Of a stretch of DNA of 63,898 nucleotides, positions 57,547 to 63,898 are shown piece after piece. A program made the position numbers and the translations under genes. Each line of letters starts with the position of its first letter. Positions within the stretch are counted from its first letter, which is position 1. The notes beneath the pieces were generated by a model. The model searched no databases and had not been told where the DNA came from. It saw nothing but the letters and a program-made list of their open reading frames with translations. The stretch comes from Melghiribacillus thermohalophilus (GTDB taxonomy: Bacteria > Bacillota > Bacilli > Bacillales > Alkalibacillaceae), in contig NZ_SMAN01000019.1 of assembly GCF_004342905.1 (NCBI RefSeq), positions 1 to 63,898 on the forward strand, in the 5' to 3' direction.

Positions 57547-57692
57547 TTTTTTGACGAAAAAAATAAGACATACTTCGAATATGGATCTAGTTTTACTATA
57601 AAATATATTCTGATATTTCGCAATCATTTTGAAGATTATTCATGCAAAAATTTATCATTTTCAATAAGGAGGCGTCCTATTTACCCACAGGG

Positions 57693-57743
57693 CCACTGGT
57701 GTCCCTCCACTAATGGATCTGAAAACAGGAGGGACAGAAGTGG
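57693..57743. repeat. Strong hairpin between proline dehydrogenase gene and fadN
   Basis: CCACT-GG-TGTCCCTCC (57693-57708) pairs with GGAGGGACA-GA-AGTGG (57728-57743): 14 pairs with one 2x2 internal loop and a 19-base loop. No T run follows on either strand. It could protect or end the proline dehydrogenase transcript. Confidence 0.6.
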
Positions 57744-57825
57744 ATCAAGGGGCCTGGACGCCGGAGGTAAAAATAATAAATTTGGTTTCCTTGTTCATCC
57801 CGGGTTAGATGATGAAAAAATTTTT

Positions 57826-58743
57826 TTATTTTTTAAACATGCCTTTCAAAACAAAGGCCACATTGGCGGGACGTTCTGCGAGACGACGCATAAAGTATCC
57901 GTACCAGTCATTTCCATAAGGAACATAAACTCTCATTTTATACCCTTCTCTGGCTAGCTGTTCCTGGCGTTCCGGACGGATACCATAAAGCATCTGGAAC
58001 TCAAACTGATCCCTCGGGATACGATGCTCATCGACCAGTTTTTTCGTGTATTCAATAATGGCATCATCATGGGTGGCAACTGCGGTATAATTTCCATTTA
58101 ACAGGTGCATTTTAATAATCTTTTTAAAGTTTTCATCTACATCTTTTTTCTCAGGAAAGGCTACCTCGGGGGATTCTTTATATGCTCCTTTGACGAGGCG
58201 CAGGTTCGGGCTGTACGGATTTAAATCCTCAATGTCATTAACCGTGCGATATAAATAGGCTTGTAGAACCGTTCCAAGTCCATCGTATTCTTTTTTCAAT
58301 TCTTTAAATATATCCAGCGTTTTCTGGCATCGTTCATAGTCTTCCATGTCGATGGTAACGAATACTTGATGCTTTTTTCCTGCCTCCAAAATTTTCCTCA
58401 TGTTTTCCATGACTAGCTCGTCCGAAATATCAAGTCCCATCGACGTCATTTTTAGGGAAAGCTGGGAGTCCAGGTTATGTTCCGCTATCGTTTCAATCGC
58501 TTTGATACATTCGTTTGCACGATCTTTAGCTTCCTGTTCGTTATCTACAAATTCCCCTAAATGATCAAGGGTCACCACAAGCCCGCGATCATTTAATGAT
58601 TGGATGACATTTTTTGCATCTTCTATTGTTTCACCCGCAACAAAACGGGAAGCTCCAAACCGCAAACCATATTTTTTAGCAAGCTTTGTAAAAAATTTAT
58701 TTTCAGATAAAAACAAGAAAAAATTCCTCATGAGCTGTTCCAT
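57826..58743 (-). CDS. fadM: Proline dehydrogenase (FadM/PutB-like)
   Basis: The 305-residue protein is a monofunctional proline dehydrogenase with the TIM-barrel motifs LGEFVDNEQEA near residue 62, VTIDMEDYERC near 127, LQAYLYRTVNDI near 160, LRLVKGAYKE near 180, and YVPYGNDWYGYFMRRLAERPANV at the end (FAD and proline site). It oxidises proline to pyrroline-5-carboxylate. Start ATG at 58743 after AAAAGGAGGACTTAAAAG. In B. subtilis the same gene is next to fadN (yusM). Confidence 0.92.
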   Translation of the reverse strand: MEQLMRNFFLFLSENKFFTKLAKKYGLRFGASRFVAGETIEDAKNVIQSLNDRGLVVTLDHLGEFVDNEQEAKDRANECIKAIETIAEHNLDSQLSLKMTSMGLDISDELVMENMRKILEAGKKHQVFVTIDMEDYERCQKTLDIFKELKKEYDGLGTVLQAYLYRTVNDIEDLNPYSPNLRLVKGAYKESPEVAFPEKKDVDENFKKIIKMHLLNGNYTAVATHDDAIIEYTKKLVDEHRIPRDQFEFQMLYGIRPERQEQLAREGYKMRVYVPYGNDWYGYFMRRLAERPANVAFVLKGMFKK

Positions 58744-58924
58744 CTTTTAAGTCCTCCTTTTATGCGAGATAACTTTATAATTGGATAAAAAATCATTACT
58801 ATTTTATCACTTTTTTTGCCGCAAAACATCTCGATGTATGATTTTGTCGAAAAAAATAAAAGCATATTTTTCAAGCAGAGGCGGAAACCTATGCATGAAA
58901 CTAGCTGTAAAGGAGGATAATCAT

Positions 58925-59182
58925 ATGCAGCAACAACAGACTACCCAGAACCAAAATATGCAGATGCCACCGACAATGGTCAGTTCAAAAGACCAGATGT
59001 ATTTGACAGATATGCTTACCTGGAATTTAACCGCTTCGAAAAAAGCTCATTTTTTTGCCAGACAATGCCAGAATCAGGATGTGAAAACGGCCCTGGAAGA
59101 TGCAGGGCGTATGCACCAGAGACACTATGAAAAAATTCTGCAGTATTTAAATCGGAACCCGAATCCGGCACAACCATCTTAA
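58925..59182 (+). CDS. yusN: Spore coat protein, CotF-like (YusN type)
   Basis: The 85-residue protein starts at ATG 58925 after AAAGGAGGATAATCAT; the frame continues upstream but only this start has a site. It has a Gln/Asn-rich head, then a helical four-helix-like segment SSKDQMYLTDMLTWNLTASKKAHFFARQ and HQRHYEKILQYLNRNPN. This is the N-terminal half of CotF-type coat proteins. A second paralogous gene follows after 17 bases, and the pair is probably made in the mother cell. Confidence 0.78.
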   Translation: MQQQQTTQNQNMQMPPTMVSSKDQMYLTDMLTWNLTASKKAHFFARQCQNQDVKTALEDAGRMHQRHYEKILQYLNRNPNPAQPS

Positions 59183-59199
59183 ATAAAGGAGGGACTTTT

Positions 59200-59523
59200 A
59201 TGCCTAGCCAGAAAGTGAATAATCCGGAAACCGTTGTACCGGACACATCACAGATGAATGACAGGGATTTTTTAAATGATATGCTAAACACGGAAAAATA
59301 TTTAACGGGCTCTTATAACATCGCCATGAATGAAGTAAGCAATCAGAACATGTATCAAGAATTATCTACTATTTTCAAGGAAACTCAGGATGTCCAGAGA
59401 AACCTGTATAACGTCATGTTTCAGCACGGCTGGTACTCTCTTGAAGTGGCAGATCAGCAGACGATGCAGCAAAGCTATCAAAAATACTCCGGCTACACCA
59501 ATCAGTTTCCATATGTAAACTGA
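59200..59523 (+). CDS. Spore coat protein, CotF-like, second gene
   Basis: The 107-residue protein has the partner-like CotF fold: MNDRDFLNDMLNTEKYLTGSYNIAMNEVSN, then LSTIFKETQDVQRNLYNVMFQHGWY. Start ATG at 59200 after AAGGAGGGACTTTT. It belongs to the two-gene coat operon, which ends with a strong terminator. Like many coat proteins it is rich in Tyr, Gln and Asn. Confidence 0.82.
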   Translation: MPSQKVNNPETVVPDTSQMNDRDFLNDMLNTEKYLTGSYNIAMNEVSNQNMYQELSTIFKETQDVQRNLYNVMFQHGWYSLEVADQQTMQQSYQKYSGYTNQFPYVN

Positions 59524-59573
59524 TTATTTAATGGTTATGATGGAACGTGTGCCATTGAAAGGATATAAAAAGA

Positions 59574-59611
59574 GGGTGTCTATTGCGCCATCGGCAAGAC
59601 ACCCTTTTTTT
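59574..59611 (+). terminator. Terminator after the coat genes
   Basis: GGGTGTCT and AGACACCC (59574-59581 with 59597-59604) are followed by seven T; convergent with copZ. Confidence 0.88.
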
Positions 59612-59618
59612 AAAAACA

Positions 59619-59825
59619 TTAAACGACATCATAACCCTGCTCTTCAATGGCTTCTGCCATCTTCTCTTTTGTTACTTTCGATTCGTCATAGGTCACATCC
59701 ACTTTTCCTGAATCCAGATGGACAGTAACAGATTCTACTCCATCCAGTGCAGTTAATGCTCCTCTAACAGCTTTTTCACAATGTCCGCATGACATGCCCT
59801 GTACATTTAATGTAATCTCCATCAT
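59619..59825 (-). CDS. copZ: Copper chaperone CopZ
   Basis: The 68-residue heavy-metal-associated domain has the Cu(I) motif MSCGHC at residues 10-15 and the family ending YDESKVTKEKMAEAIEEQGYDV. It carries copper to CopA and donates to CsoR. Two ATG codons are adjacent at 59825 and 59822, after GGAGGAGGATT. It lies 27 bases downstream of copA. Confidence 0.95.
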   Translation of the reverse strand: MMEITLNVQGMSCGHCEKAVRGALTALDGVESVTVHLDSGKVDVTYDESKVTKEKMAEAIEEQGYDVV

Positions 59826-59852
59826 AATCCTCCTCCATTTTTCATATATATT

Positions 59853-62237
59853 TTATAGTTTTACCCGCTTTAATCGAAGCGAGTTTGTTACCACACTTAC
59901 TGAACTGAAGGCCATAGCTGCTCCAGCAATCCATGGTGCCAATAACCCTGCAGCGGCAACTGGAATACCCGCCGAATTATAAGCAAGGGCCCAGAACAGA
60001 TTCTGGCGAATATTTTTCATCGTTTTATGGCTTAAGCGGATAGCTTTTGGAATCAACAAAAGTTCGCCGCCTAAAATCGTAACATCAGCTGATTCGATTG
60101 CTACATCCGTTCCTGTCCCAATAGCGATCCCGATGTCCGCGGTGGCCAGGGCAGGAGCATCGTTAATACCATCACCCACCATGGCTACTCTTTTTCCTTC
60201 CTTTTGCAGTTCCTTTACAACCTTTGCTTTCTCTTCTGGAACAACTTCGGCAATCACTTTTTGGATTCCTACCTGTTCAGCAATGGATTCTGCAGTCCGC
60301 TTATTATCACCTGTTAACATCACGATTTCGATCCCGAGATCTTTCAATTCCTGAATAGCCTGTTTTGATGTCTCTTTTATGGTATCAGCTACTGCCATTC
60401 CCCCTTTTAATTCTCCATTCACTGCAATCAGCATGGCAGTTTTTCCCTGTTCTTCCCATTTGCCCACAATCTCCTCATATTCATGTAAATCGATCTGCTC
60501 CTGGTTCATCAATTTACGTGATCCGGCAAGAACAGATTGTCCTTTAACAGTTGCCTGAATACCGTGTCCCGGTACCGCTTCAAACGTTTCCGGTTCGTTG
60601 ATGACAGCTCCTTTTTTCCGAGCATAGTTGACAATCGCCTGTGCCAGGGGGTGTTCGGAAGCATTTTCTGCACTGGCAACAAGTCCAAGTAAATCTTCAT
60701 CTCCTGTAAAGTCTGTCACTTCCGGTTCTCCTTTTGTAATCGTTCCTGTCTTATCGAATACGATCGTATTGATTTTATGTGTCGCTTCTAAATGTTCCCC
60801 GCCTTTATATAAAATTCCGTTTTCTGCGCCTTTTCCCGTACCAACCATAATGGATGTCGGTGTGGCCAGGCCTAGAGCACAAGGACAGGCGATGACTAAC
60901 ACAGCAATGGCCGCCGTTAATGCCGGGGGAAGTTCCCCTGGTGTAATCAGCGTAATCCAGACCATAAAGGTTAACGCGGCAATAGCTACGACAATAGGGA
61001 CAAAATATCCTGAAATAACGTCAGCCATGCGCTGTATAGGTGCTTTGGAACCCTGAGCCTCTTCAACCACTTTAATAATGCCTGCCAGTGCCGTATCTTT
61101 TCCTACTTTTGTCGCTCTCATTTGTAACGTGCCATTACGGTTGATCGTTGACCCAATAACCGGGTCTCCTGCTGATTTTTCGACCGGAATGGATTCACCG
61201 GTGATCACCGATTCATCCACTGATGATTGTCCCTGGATCACTTCCCCATCAACAGGTATTTTTTCACCGGGACGGACAAGAATCACATCCCCAACCTGTA
61301 CATGTTCGATGGGAACCTTAACTTCTTTTCCGTCTTTTATGACGGTTGCTTCTTTCGCTTGAAGATCGAGCAGTTTTGAAATCGCCTGAGTCGTTCTTCC
61401 TTTGGCTACTGCTTCAAAATATTTTCCCAATAATATTAATGTAATTAAAATGGCGCTTGTTTCAAAATATAGATGAGGTTTTACCTCCGGGGTAAATATC
61501 GTTCGGATCGCTTCACTGACACTGTAAAAGTAGGCTGCACTGGTACCTAGAGCAACTAAAACATCCATATTGGCACTTTTATTCCGCAAGTTTTTATAAG
61601 CTCCCACATAAAACTGCCAGCCGATCATAAATTGAATCGGTGTGGCCAGTGCCATTTGCAGCCAGGGATTCATCAATACCCCCGGAACATACAAATTGAA
61701 TAAATGATCCGCCATGGTCAAAAGCAACGGAAAAGAAAGAATGGCAGATATATACAACTTGAGCCGTTTTTTCTTCAGTTCTTCTTCTTTCTTTGCCTTC
61801 TTATGTTCATCTTCCTGACGCACTTTTGCATCATAGCCGATTTTCCTAATTTTTTCTATGATGCTGTCAAGATCTACCGTCCCGGGGGTATATTCAACCG
61901 TAGCTGTTTCACTGGCCAGGTTTACACTTGCCGATGATACGCCCGGCATTTTGTTCAATACTTTTTCAATTCGCGAAGAACAGGCTGCACAGGTCATCCC
62001 ATAAACGTCCAGTTCCTTTTTCTCTATCTCCACTTCATACCCCAGCTTATCTATTTTTGATGTGATTTCCTCTATATTGACCTGATCTGGATCATACTCA
62101 ACCGTCGCATTTTCCATCGCCAGATTGACTCTGGCATCCACCCCGTCCATATTATTCAGGGTCTTTTCGATGCGTGTGGAACAGGCCGCACAGGTCATTC
62201 CTTTAATTCCGAGATTTACTTGTTTAGAATCACCCAT
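59853..62237 (-). CDS. copA: Copper-exporting P1B-type ATPase CopA
   Basis: The protein has two N-terminal metal-binding domains, each with MTCAAC (about residues 13-18 and 80-85), then eight membrane helices. Key motifs are [11 protein letters not shown] (membrane Cu site CPC), [12 protein letters not shown] (phosphorylated Asp), the [11 protein letters not shown] motif of the nucleotide domain and [13 protein letters not shown]. It exports Cu(I). ATG 62237 gives 794 residues; GTG 62249 and 62246 are possible earlier starts, since the upstream sequence GGGTGGTGAGGAGA is ambiguous. It overlaps no other gene and follows csoR by 16 bases. Confidence 0.96.
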   Translation of the reverse strand: MGDSKQVNLGIKGMTCAACSTRIEKTLNNMDGVDARVNLAMENATVEYDPDQVNIEEITSKIDKLGYEVEIEKKELDVYGMTCAACSSRIEKVLNKMPGVSSASVNLASETATVEYTPGTVDLDSIIEKIRKIGYDAKVRQEDEHKKAKKEEELKKKRLKLYISAILSFPLLLTMADHLFNLYVPGVLMNPWLQMALATPIQFMIGWQFYVGAYKNLRNKSANMDVLVALGTSAAYFYSVSEAIRTIFTPEVKPHLYFETSAILITLILLGKYFEAVAKGRTTQAISKLLDLQAKEATVIKDGKEVKVPIEHVQVGDVILVRPGEKIPVDGEVIQGQSSVDESVITGESIPVEKSAGDPVIGSTINRNGTLQMRATKVGKDTALAGIIKVVEEAQGSKAPIQRMADVISGYFVPIVVAIAALTFMVWITLITPGELPPALTAAIAVLVIACPCALGLATPTSIMVGTGKGAENGILYKGGEHLEATHKINTIVFDKTGTITKGEPEVTDFTGDEDLLGLVASAENASEHPLAQAIVNYARKKGAVINEPETFEAVPGHGIQATVKGQSVLAGSRKLMNQEQIDLHEYEEIVGKWEEQGKTAMLIAVNGELKGGMAVADTIKETSKQAIQELKDLGIEIVMLTGDNKRTAESIAEQVGIQKVIAEVVPEEKAKVVKELQKEGKRVAMVGDGINDAPALATADIGIAIGTGTDVAIESADVTILGGELLLIPKAIRLSHKTMKNIRQNLFWALAYNSAGIPVAAAGLLAPWIAGAAMAFSSVSVVTNSLRLKRVKL

Positions 62238-62253
62238 TCTCCTCACCACCCTT

Positions 62254-62580
62254 TTATGATTTTGAAAATTGCTGAAACACTTTTATTAGCTCATCAATTG
62301 CTTCGTCGCCATTTCCCTGTTTCACTGCAGAACTGACGCAATGGCGGGTATGGCGTTCGAGTAAAGAAAACCCGACTTTTTTTAAAGCCGCATGAATAGC
62401 AGAAATCTGAACAAGGATATCAACACAGTACCGGTCTTCTTCCACCATTTTTTGAATACCCCGAACCTGGCCCTCAATCCGGCGCAGGCGGTTTACAAGT
62501 TGTTTCTTTTCATGTTCTGTGCGGGGTTTGGTCGGTGATTTCCCGCTGTTTTCAGGCAAGTTTATCTCAAGGTGATCCAT
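62254..62580 (-). CDS. csoR: Copper-sensing repressor CsoR
   Basis: From ATG 62580 (AAGGAAGTGATAACC upstream) the product has 108 residues. It is a DUF156 (CsoR/RcnR/CstR) protein with [33 protein letters not shown] and the Cu(I) ligand set Cys-His-Cys ([16 protein letters not shown]), which marks a CsoR rather than a CstR. It represses its own operon until copper binds. The operator lies just upstream. Confidence 0.95.
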   Translation of the reverse strand: MDHLEINLPENSGKSPTKPRTEHEKKQLVNRLRRIEGQVRGIQKMVEEDRYCVDILVQISAIHAALKKVGFSLLERHTRHCVSSAVKQGNGDEAIDELIKVFQQFSKS

Positions 62581-62606
62581 GGTTATCACTTCCTTTTCTC
62601 AAATAT

Positions 62607-62636
62607 ACTATACCCCGGTTATGTATATTGTGTCAA
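62607..62636 (-). promoter_or_regulatory. csoR-copA-copZ promoter and CsoR operator
   Basis: TTGACA (62631-62636), an 18-base spacer and TATAGT (62607-62612) form the promoter on the minus strand. The CsoR-like dyad ATA-C-CC-C-GG-T-TAT (62610-62622) overlaps the -10 box and spacer. Confidence 0.75.
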
Positions 62637-62834
62637 ATAAAATGTGTTTCACAGTTAATTTTGTCTTGCCCGGAGCTTTTTACTCCTGTATATTCTGGCA
62701 AATCCCTCTACCCTTCCATCTCCCATCATATTTATCATGTAGTATAATAAGAAAGGGAAAATGTTTGTGAGAATATTATCAATTTAGTGAAGGTATCATT
62801 TCGGCAGAGAATAGGAATGGAGGAAAATAAAGAA

Positions 62835-63134
62835 ATGCCCATTTGTCAGAACTGCGGCCATAAATGGAGCTGGACAAAAACGTGGAAATTATCCCTCACA
62901 CTAGATCATGGCATGATTTGCCCGAATTGCGGGAAAAAGCAATATGTGACGAACCGCACAAGAAAAATGAATGCTGTAATGACGCTTGTCATCACTACCC
63001 TGATGTTGCTGGTGAATATCATATTTGGCCCTGCACCTGTTTTGTTCATCGTTTTGATCGTAGTTTTTTTGTTATACATCGGACTTTATCCTTTATGGCT
63101 CGAGCTGTCGAATGAAGAAGAACCTTTCTGGTAG
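62835..63134 (+). CDS. CXXC_20_CXXC family zinc-ribbon membrane protein
   Basis: The 99-residue protein starts at ATG 62835 with GGAGG eleven bases upstream. The N-terminal zinc ribbon has CQNC (residues 4-7) and CPNC (28-31), about 20 residues apart, around the KWSWTKTWK stretch. It is followed by two membrane helices (about 46-85) and an acidic end. The family name is used in databases for these small Bacillales proteins; function unknown. ATG 62817 (MEENKEMP) is an alternative start. Confidence 0.82.
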   Translation: MPICQNCGHKWSWTKTWKLSLTLDHGMICPNCGKKQYVTNRTRKMNAVMTLVITTLMLLVNIIFGPAPVLFIVLIVVFLLYIGLYPLWLELSNEEEPFW

Positions 63135-63166
63135 TCTAACAAAAATCCATGTTATTCTTAACAGGA

Positions 63167-63200
63167 AGCAAGCGCCAGAATATGTTTTCTGGCGCTTGCT
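63167..63200 (+). terminator. Hairpin after the zinc-ribbon gene
   Basis: A 14 bp perfect GC-rich stem (63167-63180 with 63187-63200) lies between the convergent genes. No T run is present, so it may end transcripts only partly. Confidence 0.6.
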
Positions 63201-63233
63201 GCTTCGCTAAACTTATTTGACTGTCTTCATGTG

Positions 63234-63728
63234 TTATGGCATCGGGGTCGGGGTCGGATCAACACCAAGATCTTTGTACTTATTGTCAATTTGCTCCCGT
63301 ATCGTTTGCAGATCTTCCCCTTCTTCATACATGGTCACAGCCTCACGGGCTATACTGACACAGATTCCTCAGCCAAAACCCATGTTATCAAGGACAACGG
63401 TTCCGTTTTGATCCTGATCGACAAAACAGTCCCGGTTGCTTTCATGCCCCTGTTCATAACATCCACAGTAGCAGGGCATATAGCTTAACACTTCTGGATG
63501 ATGAATAGCATTTTCGTAGGCCTCTCTGATCTCTTCTGTCCCTTCCTGGCTAAAAAATTCGGCCACATCAGGAGACCAGGCATTTTTACCTTTATGATAT
63601 TGCAAGTTTTCCAGAGAATGATCAACTGTAATGGAACCATTCTTGGTGATGCCCTCCGAATCATCCTGAGAACAGGCTGTCAGAAAAGTGATCAGGGTCC
63701 CCAGTAAAAGAAAATAACGTTTGATCAT
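63234..63728 (-). CDS. PCYCGC-motif lipoprotein with in-frame TGA, candidate selenoprotein
   Basis: Start ATG at 63728 after AGGTGAAAAT. The lipobox LTAC is at residues 16-19, and the family motif PCYCGC is near residue 86, followed by GHESNRDCF. At codon 120 (63369-63371) an in-frame TGA occurs in the context GFG-TGA-GIC. The frame then stays open for 44 codons to a TAA at 63234, and those codons encode the expected family ending (SIAREAVTMYEEG, IREQIDNKY, PTPTPMP). Relatives have Cys at the TGA position (CGxC), so translation as selenocysteine would give UGIC. If TGA stops translation, the protein is 119 residues and lacks its conserved end. The copper genes csoR-copA-copZ are 0.6 kb away. 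Alternatives: pseudogene by one mutation, or a sequencing error. Confidence 0.7.
63334..63359 (-). promoter_or_regulatory. SECIS-like stem-loop downstream of the in-frame TGA
   Basis: On the minus strand AGCC-CGTGA-GGCT forms a 4 bp stem with a five-base loop (63339-63351), extended by GTCA/TGAC (63356-63359 with 63334-63337) across a small internal loop. The loop begins 21 bases after the TGA and has G as its second base. These fit the loose rules for bacterial SECIS elements, but such short hairpins are common by chance. Confidence 0.4.
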
Positions 63729-63810
63729 ATTTTCACCTCTTTAACTGCCAGGACTATTCAAAAGTTTATCATAACCCCCGGCAGTTTTTCGAAGTTTTTT
63801 TTTCTTAAAC

Positions 63811-63845
63811 GGCACAACTAACACAATAAATTAGTTGTGCCTTTT
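63811..63845. terminator. Hairpin at the end of the right-edge gene
   Basis: An 11 bp perfect stem (63811-63821 with 63831-63841) contains the stop codon of the partial gene. It is followed on the plus strand by TTTT; on the minus strand the T run is weak. Confidence 0.6.
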
Positions 63846-63896
63846 CCATTTCTCTTCAATAGTGTTTAAATATTCATTTGGCTCTTTTTTGAATCT
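63831..63896 (-). CDS. C-terminal end of a gene cut by the window edge
   Basis: The last 21 codons of a minus-strand gene, RFKKEPNEYLNTIEEKWKRHN, run off the right edge; the residues shown are hydrophilic and helix-prone. The stop codon is inside a terminator-like hairpin. The family cannot be told from so little. Confidence 0.55.
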   Translation of the reverse strand, partial: RFKKEPNEYLNTIEEKWKRHN

Positions 63897-63898
63897 TC

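Noticed and set aside
57532-57957. Plus-strand frame of 141 codons between fadN and the proline dehydrogenase gene
   Set aside because: It begins inside the FadR operator and ends antisense to the proline dehydrogenase gene; the composition is not protein-like.

Overview
The window is chromosomal core DNA from a member of the Bacillaceae (endospore-forming Firmicutes). Evidence is the gene content (spore genes yutH, yunB, ytaF, lytH, yuiC and two coat proteins; rib, suf and fad operons of Bacillus type), strong GGAGG ribosome binding sites, sigma-A promoters with 17-18 base spacers, and gene order that follows, from memory, the Bacillus subtilis yui-yum-yut-yun-suf-yus segment for most of its length. 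Species cannot be fixed from the window alone. No tRNA, rRNA, prophage, CRISPR array or intact insertion sequence was seen.

Layout. 1-6.05 kb (minus strand): the FMN-riboswitch-controlled riboflavin operon ribD-ribE-ribBA-ribH, followed without a visible terminator by the potassium/proton antiporter genes khtT-khtU and then a 58-residue membrane protein gene. 6.2-8.2 kb: deoD, a conserved unknown and BirA-controlled bioY. 8.3-18.1 kb: pepA, yuiD-yuiC-yuiB, type II NADH dehydrogenase and ferredoxin-NADP reductase (divergent, with a Rex-like box), a lipoprotein, iron-sulfur carrier genes (ErpA-like, yutI with a Fur-like box), dapF, yuzB and yuzD. 18.1-29.5 kb: hom-thrC-thrB, a 2-hydroxyacid dehydrogenase, spore and lipid genes, a rhodanese/metallo-beta-lactamase sulfur enzyme with a CstR-like operator, and lytH. 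29.5-39.9 kb: a two-component NSS amino-acid transporter including a 34-residue subunit, a lysine-riboswitch-controlled NhaC-family transporter (lysW), yunB, ytaF, an HD-GYP phosphodiesterase, yunC, yunD, yunE. 40-45.3 kb: sufCDSUB. 45.3-49.5 kb: an intergenic direct-repeat array and the metNIQ methionine importer behind two consecutive SAM riboswitches. 49.6-59.6 kb: yusD-yusE-yusF, gcvH, yusI, the fadN-fadA-fadE beta-oxidation operon with a FadR operator, proline dehydrogenase and two coat proteins. 59.6-63.9 kb: csoR-copA-copZ, a zinc-ribbon membrane protein, a PCYCGC lipoprotein and the 3' end of one more gene.

Themes. Regulation can be read directly at many loci: FMN, lysine and tandem SAM riboswitches, plus BirA, Rex, Fur, CstR, FadR and CsoR type operators. 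Iron-sulfur and sulfur chemistry recurs (suf, ErpA-like, NifU-like, rhodanese/MBL, yuzB, yuzD).

The most striking observation is at 63234-63728. The PCYCGC lipoprotein reading frame is interrupted by one in-frame TGA exactly where relatives, as I recall them, have the first cysteine of a CxxC motif. The frame stays open for 44 more family-like codons, and a small stem-loop sits 21 bases after the TGA. This fits a selenocysteine codon with a bacterial SECIS element; a point-mutated pseudogene is the main alternative.
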